From Litsea cubeba (taxonomy: Eukaryota > Streptophyta > Magnoliopsida > Laurales > Lauraceae): 64,000 nt of DNA. Below the pieces are notes generated by a model. The model worked only from the letters and a program-made list of their open reading frames with translations. It did not search any database and was not told where the DNA came from. The number at the start of each line of letters is the position of its first letter. Within the stretch, counting starts at the first letter, position 1. This document shows, piece by piece, positions 56,550-64,000 of the stretch. The translations under genes were made by a program, and so were the position numbers. The stretch lies in NCBI GenBank assembly GCA_012931725.1, contig CM022951.1:20981457-21045456 (forward strand), written 5' to 3'.

Positions 56550-57318
56550 TATCGACAGGAGGCGCACGATTTTTCATGTGGAAAACCCTTGGGTCTGATC
56601 AGTGAGACCAACGAAAACCAAGCACTATATAAAGAAAGTTACAAAGACTCACATAACCATTTCCAGTTGCAACTCAACCTAATGACTGAGACGGTCTTGC
56701 CGACGACTCACCGCTCACATTCACCGTGCTTGAACCAACCACCTTGAATGCCTCTTCAAGGTGAATCTACTGCAAGAGAGTAGATAGAAAGATCTCCAAG
56801 CTTTAGCTTTTCTGCTCTGCAAATATGGGATGCTTTGAAGAAAATGATGGATCTCTCAAAAGACTCTAGGGTTTAGAATAGGAAAGAGGTTAGGTTTATG
56901 GTAACCTTAGAGTCCTTTAAATAGGCTTAGAGATGTGCTTAGGGTTTCCTAAGATGATTAGGACTCAAACAGGAAGGTTGAGAGAAAATAGGAATAAAAG
57001 TCCAATTCGCGCAGGATTATTTCGCGATGCTAGTTGGAGCGAAGGATCTGCCTGCTCGAGTGAAGAGCCATTCTGTCTTGAAGCGTGACAACATTGCAGG
57101 GCTCGCTGGAGCGAAGGATATGCTCGCTCGAGCGAACTAGGGTTTTGGTTCGGGGGAACACCCGCACACTTGAATTTCTGACTGTCTTTGTTTTCCTTCT
57201 TTCAATCTTCAATGTGAAGCCTCATCACAGTCCATATCTAAAAATGTAAAAATCACAACTCAATTTGGATTCGAGTTTTGTCTGAAGCCCATGGATTAAC
57301 AACTAAAAACCCTAACAA
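56550..57318 (-). repeat. LTR-like repeat, copy 2
   Basis: The minus strand begins TGTTAGGGTTTTTAGTTG (57318 leftwards) and is homologous to 47650-48440 in its second half. Two direct GGAGCGAAGGAT copies (about 57035 and 57110) with CGCTCGAGCGA lie inside. Probably a solo LTR. Confidence 0.6.
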
Positions 57319-58495
57319 AGTATTTCATTGTCAATTGCAGATGCAATAAATATTTCTCTGATTGGATTTATATTCACAGTATAATTGAAATCATCAATAC
57401 TACTCATCGATAATTATCAATCCGATCAAAGTGATTATTTGACACATCTTTTGTTCATGGAAAGATGCATTGACCCAATAAGATAACAACCCACAAATAC
57501 AATTGGAAGGTGCTCATTGTGGCAATCATGAGGTCATCGGTTCAAATTATGTTACCTATAAAGAAAACTGGGTTGATCTAGAAGTAAGTAAGCTCCTTGA
57601 CCTGGCTTGTGTTTAGTTTGAGCTCTTGTATGTCATTAGTTTTATTCTTATTTTTATTTTCTTATTATCTTATTTTATTTTTCTTATTAGTAACATGACC
57701 TGAAGATCAACCTCAAGCTTGCAAAATTGATAACCTTTTGAGTATGCCATAGGCTCTTGTCGTTTTTCATTATATTATTTCTCTTTGAGCTCTTGTACGG
57801 TTCACTTCATATTTGGCTGATCCGCGCTCCGAGCATCATCGAACTGTGCTCCAAAGATGGTCGAACAGCGTTCCAATGACGATCGGGGAGGGGGAGGGGA
57901 GGTCCCGGTTACTAAGGGTCAAACCACTGACCTATAGGTCAACCCCGTCCATTGAGTACAGTCCACAAGCCCAATTTGATTGAGAGGTACTATGGAGTTC
58001 TAATTTTATCTCTATTTCTTTTTTTTTCTTTCTGTTATTAGTTAATTAGGATTACTAAGATTTGAGTTTCCTCTTTTATTTAGATTTCTTTAATTATTTA
58101 GGTAAATCTTAGTGTCTAAGGAAGAGAGGGAACAATCCTACTCCTCTAAATATAGATGATTCTCCATTATAATTGCTTATGCTCATTATTATCAATTAAA
58201 AGTTTTTGAGTTCATCTATTTAATTATGGCATTTTCCATTATCTTGAGTGTGCAATAGTGGTAGAGTTCATCTTTGGATTTGATCAATCTCTTGGGAGGG
58301 AGATCAAAACTCTCATGATGAGTTGATTACAAGGACATCAAAACTTTAAATCCTTTTGAGGAATGAATGGACTTACCTGCTGTGTAGATCTTGTTAATTG
58401 TAGTACGTCGGCGAAGATGGGTCGTTGATCAGGTTGCAAATGGCCCAAATATCACCATTTAAAGATTAATGTTTGAACGTCAGCAGTTGTTGATT
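57319..58495. other. Intergenic sequence
   Basis: No supported feature. Confidence 0.4.
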
Positions 58496-58625
58496 TCAAT
58501 GCGTAGGTCTGTCGATGGGACGGGGCGGGTTTGGGCTTGGGTTGTTCAATCCCGGCCCTAAATTGAACGGGCCTACGCCAAATCCCATCCCGTGAGGGCC
58601 CGGGTCGGGCCATGGATTTTAAATC
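58496..58625. mobile_element. Possible hAT-type end fragment
   Basis: GTCGATGGGACGGGGCGGGT, GGGCTTGGG and GGCCCGGGTCGGGCC resemble the GGGCCGGG-rich subterminal sequence of common plant hAT elements. No paired end found. Confidence 0.3.
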
Positions 58626-58800
58626 TAAGTTAAACATTCTTTAATTATTCCTATATTATCATTGGACATTGAGTGTGAAGCAGACTTTAAACCCTCCTTT
58701 TCCCATGCTTGGGATTGACAATGCAATGCACCAAGCAACATGAAGAGGGTGAGAGAGAGAAAGAGGATGACTGGGCAAGGGAGGGAGATGGAGAGGGAGA

Positions 58801-58900
58801 GGGCGAGGGCAAGAGAGGGAGAGGGAAAGGGGCAGAGGGCAAAACTCGAGAGAGAGGGCGAGGGCAAGAAAGGGAGAGGGAAAGGGGCAGAGGGCGAGAG
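58801..58900. repeat. GA-rich 55-bp tandem duplication
   Basis: A unit beginning GGGCGAGGGCAAGA at 58801 recurs at 58856 with very few changes, inside a purine-rich block (58740-58920) upstream of ALA2. Confidence 0.85.
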
Positions 58901-59287
58901 AGGCAAGAGACATCAGAAGCGCAAAGCAGAAAGCTTGAGAGAGGAGAGTGTTTTGTTATTAGGGTGCGTTTGAAGAGGGGGTGCCCTTTTATAAGGGGCC
59001 ATGATCATGAGGGTCGAAATTACAAACCTGCCCCTCCTAATTAACTGTTAATTGTTGTTAGTGAGGGTAGTTTCGGTAAATTTGTTAAGTGAAATTAAAC
59101 CCATCTCCCATAAAGTTGTGCTTGGCCGAAAGTCAGCGCTCGTTGCTTGCACTCCGCTGCCTAACCCGATCTGCAATAAAGTTCCTGATTTTTCTTGATG
59201 GATGAGATGGATGGTTCTCCGTGTTCGGGTCGAAGTGGGAACCAGACCAGACAGAACTGAGCCCCGAGAATGTCTTGCACTTGTCCA

Positions 59288-59293
59288 CACGTG
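59288..59293. promoter_or_regulatory. G-box CACGTG
   Basis: Exact palindromic CACGTG in the presumed ALA2 promoter/leader; a second copy lies 94 bp downstream. Confidence 0.5.
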
Positions 59294-59381
59294 TGAGGGA
59301 CTCTTTCTTTTTCTGTTTTGAAGCATACGCAGAGGAACCGAGAAAGTACAGGCAAGAAGAAAATCGACCATTTTTTATTTT

Positions 59382-59387
59382 CACGTG
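59382..59387. promoter_or_regulatory. G-box CACGTG, second copy
   Basis: Exact CACGTG about 65 bp upstream of the presumed leader-intron donor. Confidence 0.5.
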
Positions 59388-59446
59388 TTCCGACTGCAAC
59401 GAACGAGAAGAAGAAGAACGAAAGGTCGTCTCGTCTCGTGTGCCAG

Positions 59447-60772
59447 GTACGCGCTTTCGTTCCTCAGACCATCTTCCTCGTCTTCTCTGCTTCTTCTTTC
59501 TCGATCCCTTTGTTTCTTCGTCTCACTTGTCCTCCTCGATCCTTAGATGGATTGCGATTTGAGGGGGCTCGGATTTGATGGGTTTTGGTGCGGGGGATTC
59601 GGCTGTCGGTCGAATAGATTGGGATCGATGATGGGTTTGGGAGGATTCAGGGTTTGGTTGGGATTTTTGGGGTCGATTGAGTTCTGGGTTTGGAGAAGAT
59701 CGATTCAGGCAATGATGGGGTTTTCATTATATTTCATGCCATATCGATTCCATGTAGATATTATACTCATTTTTTTGGATGCAGTGCAGACAGTGCTGCA
59801 GTCCATCCATTAATATCTTATTTGGAAAGTCTTTTGCATCAACTAACTGTGGATGTAATAGTGCCTAAAACTTGATATTACTAGTTCAAGATACTCAAAT
59901 TGTATGTGGAATAATTCCAACTCTAGGCAAAAGAGATAGATGCCAAAGAGGGTAGAGGTTTATGGATTGAAAGGCCTTATTTCACGAAAGCAAGATTGGT
60001 GTTGTGGACAATGAAGGAACTGGATCACCCCCAACAGACAAAGAAGAAGGAGACGCGTGATGCCATTTTCATTTGACCAAATGCTTGAGTAGACATCTGT
60101 ATGTTGTCACATTTTGGCAACTTTTGGATGTTTTCATTACCCAAAAACAGAAGAAACGAATGTCATGGTGCTTTTGGCTTTCTTCTTTTTGAAGATACAA
60201 GTGTGCATCGAGAGCATAAAGCTCTTATTCAATGTGCATCTTTGGGGAGGTAAAGAGGCCTCTAGTTGTATTCAGAAGTTTAGAAAGAACTATAGTTGGA
60301 ACCCAGCTTCACAAGATAGTTGTTCTTTTACAGTCATACTCACCCATCTGTGAGCCTCGCACTGGAAGCTGAAGGCCTGAGGATACAATGAAAACCTTGG
60401 GTTCGAGGCATCCAAAATCCCCCATATCTTCTTTCTACAAAATTCAGCTTTGGAAGAAGTATAAAGCATGTTCATTTTTCATTTAATATGCAAAAAATAT
60501 GTGCCATTTATCAGCATTGGTTCCTGGGATATTTTTCTTTTCTGACATTTTTTTTTCTATGTAACAACCGTCTTAAAATGTGCCATTACCATTTTTGGGA
60601 TGGACCATTAGATTGGACATGCTTTTAGTTTACCATCAACTATTCATTACATTTCTAACTATGGTGGGGTTTCCTATACAAGCGGAAAACAATTTTATGT
60701 GTGTTATTCAGCTGTTAAGTAGCTATTTCAATAGAATTGAGTTAATATGTGAGAACTTATACTTTTTTCCAG
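59447..60772 (+). other. Probable ALA2 leader intron
   Basis: From donor GTACGC to the acceptor TTTTTTCCAG at 60772. It begins G/T-rich and contains no recognised gene. Confidence 0.45.
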
Positions 60773-60882
60773 GAATCATCCCATTTAAGTGTCACTTGTA
60801 TTGAGGATTGTGTATTTCTCCAAACAAGGGTGGCGTTTCGAAGAAATATTTATAGCATGTGATCACATCTTTCTCTGTTATA

Positions 60883-61004
60883 ATGAAGCGCTATGTCAAC
60901 ATCGATGACAATGATCAAGAAGATCTTTATTGTGACAATCGTTTATCGAACAGGAAATATACTATACTTAATTTCATCCCAAAAAATCTGTGGGAACAGT
61001 TCAG
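60883..61004 (+). CDS. ALA2: Phospholipid-transporting P4-ATPase ALA2, first coding exon
   Basis: It encodes MKRYVNIDDNDQEDLYCDNR followed by LSNRKYTILNFIPKNLWEQF, then two bases of a split codon (AG). The same start and wording are found in Arabidopsis ALA2, a flippase that moves aminophospholipids between membrane leaflets at the prevacuolar/endosomal membrane with an ALIS partner. This N-terminal cytosolic segment precedes the first transmembrane helix. The start is the first ATG and matches the family start. Donor CAG|GTGATT at 61004/61005, phase 2. The presumed 5' UTR part of this exon begins at 60773. Confidence 0.93.
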
Positions 61005-61887
61005 GTGATTATTAATTACTGTATCAGGTTTTACTTATTGTCTCTTTAATATTGTCAACTATCTATTAGGTTTTACTTATTGTCTCTTCAATATTGTCAA
61101 CTATCAATCCCATAGCGACACCAATCCATTAAAAGTTAAAATTACCTGAAAATAGAATCTCCCCTGAATCAACACTTCATACCTCCCTACAACAGGTTCT
61201 AATCAACCACATGGTTTCAGAGGGAGAATGATTTTTTTTTTGTTCCATGTAAATATTTTTTTACGGTTTTCATTTGATGAGGTGAAAAGCATGTTCTGCA
61301 GTTTTTGCAGAAAGCAGAGTTGGACCAAAGAGTTAGGGACCATTTTCTGCAATGTGTCATGAAGTAGTAACACATTTTGCCACGTAAAATGACCCAATGC
61401 ACCAAACTGTAGAAATTTACACCATAGAAAATGGTTTGTTTCCATTTTTGTCAGAAACTGAAATCACTGTAGAAATAAAATGTTTCAGAAAACTGTTGCA
61501 CACAAACATGCTGTAGAAGTTATCTGGGGATAAAACAAAGTGACAGTTGGGAAAAATTGATTGATCATCTATAATGTATGCCCTGAGGTGCATCTTATCT
61601 TTATACCAGCCTGGTTTTCAGCCATGGTCAGTTATACCTGCCTTTATGCTAAGCACATGCAGCCCTTAGCCCAACATGATATTAGCAAATCTGGACTTTC
61701 ACAATATCCTATTACTATGACATGCAAATTGTTATATGCACTTAATTTGGATGTTTATGTCTCTACTTTCTAGTTGTTTAGTGTTTTCACCATTTTCTCA
61801 ATAAGTGCTTCTAAATTCTGTATGCTACAGCTTCTGTTTAGATTTAATGTGTATTTTCCTAATGTTCTCTCTCTGTATGCTTTCCAG
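61005..61887 (+). other. ALA2 first coding intron
   Basis: An 883-bp phase-2 intron with a two-copy 42-bp tandem duplication near its start. Confidence 0.85.
61026..61109. repeat. Two-copy 42-bp tandem duplication
   Basis: AGGTTTTACTTATTGTCTCT and the following bases to CAACTATC recur with period 42 and a few changes. Confidence 0.88.
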
Positions 61888-62101
61888 TCGGTTCATGAAC
61901 CAATATTTTTTATTAATTGCGTGCCTCCAGCTATGGTCACTTATCACTCCTGTAAATCCTGCGAGTACATGGGGACCGCTAATTTTCATATTTGCTGTAT
62001 CTGCCACAAAAGAGGCCTGGGATGACTACAATAGGTATCTATCTGACAAGCTAGCAAATGAGAAAGAAATTTGGGTGGTAAAGAATGGCATAAAAAAACA
62101 G
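61888..62101 (+). CDS. ALA2: Phospholipid-transporting P4-ATPase ALA2, second coding exon
   Basis: Joined to the first exon it completes a Ser codon and encodes RFMNQYFLLIACLQLWSLIT, then PVNPASTWGPLIFIFAVSAT and KEAWDDYNRYLSDKLANEKE, ending GIKKQ. It holds the first two transmembrane helices and the start of the actuator-domain linker of a P4-ATPase. Acceptor TTTCCAG at 61887, donor GTATGC at 62102, phase 0 at the 3' end. The phosphorylation (DKTGT) and later regions lie beyond the right edge. Identity to ALA2 rather than other ALA proteins is supported by the LQLWSLITPVNPASTWGPL stretch. Confidence 0.94.
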
Positions 62102-63544
62102 GTATGCATATTCTTTCTTCAGTTTTTTTTTTTTTTTTTGAATAGTATTCTTTCTTTCTTCAATTTCCGCTTGAAATATTTTCTTGTGACATGCCAGAAA
62201 AACAGATGCCATACGGGGAACTAAAATGGTTGGTTTGACTGCTGGAGTGTTCTTAGAATCTGTGATTTGCATTTCAAATGTATCATTTAGATTTAGTTTT
62301 CACATAAATTAGATTGAATCTGTAAATTGTTCATCCAAAAAAAAAAAAAAAAAGGAAAAATGAATCCATTTTATCATGTTTTCTGAAAAAAAAAAAGGAA
62401 GTCAAGGTGCAAGGCACATTCAAGGCTCTAAAGGCAGTTGGACCGTTGGAGCCCAAGGCATAAGACAAGCCATGTGCCTAACTCAGCCAGGCTCATTTTA
62501 AAGAAAAAACTGCTGGATTGGCAGGGCACTAAAATAAAAGTGAATATATAGTGGCAGTGGCAGTGAATGTACAGAATTGTAACAAAATAAAAGGAAAACA
62601 AATTGTAGAATGCATAAATGAGAGGTAATTGCATATACCAACTCCTAATGTGATTCCTACATTAGGATTGAACAACAAATGACATTCCAACTGTAGGTTC
62701 AGACACAAAATGTGGGATAAAAAAAATTGCAGAATGCAGCAGAAGATCATATGCACATACCTGTAACTACCCTTAAAAAAAGGACACCCTTAAAAAAAAT
62801 GAAAAAAAAAGAGGAGGCCAATCTTCCTCTCCTTTAGCTTCTTGTAATCATCAAATGAGGCCTACCAATTAAAGCCAAGTCTATGACCTGCACATGGTTC
62901 TTCCTTAAAATTAGACTCTTTCTCCTAAATGTTTTACTTTGATGATGGAAAGATGCTTTCTGGAGAAGATTTAGATATGCAAAGTGGTATTAACTATTAA
63001 GAGATTAGGCCCACCCAATTTGTCAAGTGAGTCCACATTCCATGAAAGAAAGGAACATCCAAGTAAAAGGATGCTTTTAATGAGATCTCTTTCCTTCTTT
63101 TTATGCTTTTGAGTTACTTTCATTATGCTTTTAATGAGGACTCTTTAATTTGGTTTCCCTTATTTGTTTGGAAATTGATGAGTGGTTGAGGTTTGTTATA
63201 TATTTAGGGATTTATTTGAGTTGGCAAAATAGAAACATGTGCATGTGACATTTTTTCTGCAATAAAATTGTTTTATGTTCAATTTTTTTTTTTTTTTTTT
63301 TTTTTATCTCTTCTCCTTTTGGTTTTGAGTTATCTCCCAAAGGATTGAAGGTTTCTACTCAACAGATTGATCGCCATTTGGATGAGCAATCTCTTGTTTC
63401 ATCTTGTCATTACATAGTATTTTTTTGTTGATTGAGGGTTTTGGGTTCAGGTTTTGAAACGATCAGATTTGGCTTCCTTGGCTGTGTCAATTGGTATCAA
63501 AACCAAAAATCTTAATTGGTTTGATTTTTGTTCTCCATTATTAT
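62102..63544 (+). other. ALA2 second coding intron, left part
   Basis: Contains several poly(A) and poly(T) runs (near 62338-62354 and 63282-63305) and no exon that I could recognise as the next ALA2 segment. Confidence 0.5.
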
Positions 63545-64000
63545 TGATATCTCTTTGTAAAGTTTGTGGTTGAAGGCTCAAAGTATTCCACTTTATTTCC
63601 TTTCTTGTTTTAAATGCCCAAAAGAAGTTGAAAAAAGGATTGAAAAACTTCAGTGGGATTTTCTTTGGAATGATTCTTTTGAGAAAAGGAAGTATCATTT
63701 GGTAAGGTGGGAGGAAGTTTGTAAACCTTTAGCTCATGGGGTTTGGGTATCCGATCTATTAGTACGTTAACAAAGCATTGTTGGGAAAATGGTTATGGAG
63801 GGTGGGTTTGCCTATCCCTGGCTTATGGAGGAAGATAATTGTATGCAAGTATAAATTGGGGAATGATGGATGGTGTGTTCCAAGTCAAGCCTATAGAGTG
63901 TCTGGTTTATGGAAATCTGTTCTTTCAGTTAAGGGTGACTTTCAAAAGTGGACTCGCTTTAGGGTCCATAATGGGCAGCGGGTAAGTTTTTGGCATGATG
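63545..64000 (+). pseudogene. LINE 3: L1-type ORF2 fragment, runs off the window
   Basis: Broken plus-strand frames give LKAQSIPLYFLSCFKCPKEV, IEKLQWDFLWND and YHLVRWEEVCKP, then KALLGKWLWR-like sequence, matching the region after RT of LINE 1 and LINE 2 (YLSLGGRI...LPIYHMS, DFLWHG, HLVNWK.VC). Stops near 63769 and later. It lies in sense in an ALA2 intron. Confidence 0.78.

Larger units (their letters stand above)
59200..59446 (+). other. ALA2: Probable ALA2 first (non-coding) exon / promoter-proximal region
   Basis: GC-rich relative to the surroundings, with CT-rich stretches and a good donor CCAG|GTACGC at 59446/59447. Together with an acceptor at 60772 before the coding start, this suggests a leader exon and a 1.3-kb leader intron. 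This is inference; no transcript data. Confidence 0.45.

Noticed and set aside
57485..57560. Another tRNA-type SINE
   Set aside because: A B-box-like GGTTCAAAT is present but no A box at the right distance and no tail.
58709..59044. Charged Glu/Arg/Gly protein in overlapping frames
   Set aside because: Product of a GA-rich low-complexity tandem duplication; open frames on both strands are composition effects.

Overview
The window is nuclear DNA of a flowering plant. The evidence is two host genes with canonical GT-AG introns, and plant-type Ty1/copia, LINE, RTE, hAT, Mutator-like, PIF/Harbinger and tRNA-SINE repeats filling the space between exons. The species cannot be fixed from sequence alone. 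Nothing bacterial, viral-episomal or CRISPR-like is present.

Host gene 1 (+ strand) spans at least 1681-44256. It is the 3' part of an FTSHI-type (protease-inactive FtsH-like) chloroplast protein, best matching FTSHI2/EMB2083. Five consecutive exons of 40, 25, 36, 27 and 25 codons are separated by introns of 112, 21,037, 16,653 and 4,312 bp. All junctions are phase 0 and canonical, and the last exon ends in TGA. Host gene 2 (+ strand) is the 5' end of the P4-ATPase ALA2. Its start codon is at 60883, it has coding exons at 60883-61004 and 61888-62101, and it probably has an upstream non-coding leader exon near 59200-59446. It continues beyond the right edge.

The large FTSHI introns are nested transposon deposits. 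1-1060: 5' end of a minus-strand copia whose leader carries a Mutator-like element. 2645-11212: LINE split by an almost intact copia (copia A, one 1371-residue gag-pol frame). 11497-15030: minus-strand RTE split by a 2.06-kb long-TIR element. 15839-21201: copia B, stopped by two nonsense codons and with unequal LTRs. 21429-21683: tRNA-derived SINE. 23628-26560: Harbinger MITE, old copia, possible Ty3 and RTE debris. 27021-32352: copia C, with nearly identical LTRs but a broken gag-pol. 35660-39000: four-level nest (copia, hAT, Harbinger, short RTE). 41112-43982: 5'-truncated LINE with RT, zf-RVT and RNase H domains.

The 15 kb between the genes (44257-59200) holds SINE-like pieces, a degenerate minisatellite-like array, a decayed hAT transposase, two inverted diverged copies of one LTR-like repeat (about 47650-48440 and 56550-57318) and simple repeats. 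I found no clear new biological system. The most unusual items are the inverted segment at the end of one copia A LTR, the promoter-less 3' LTR of copia B, the recent but broken copia C, and the persistence of tiny exons between introns of 16-21 kb.
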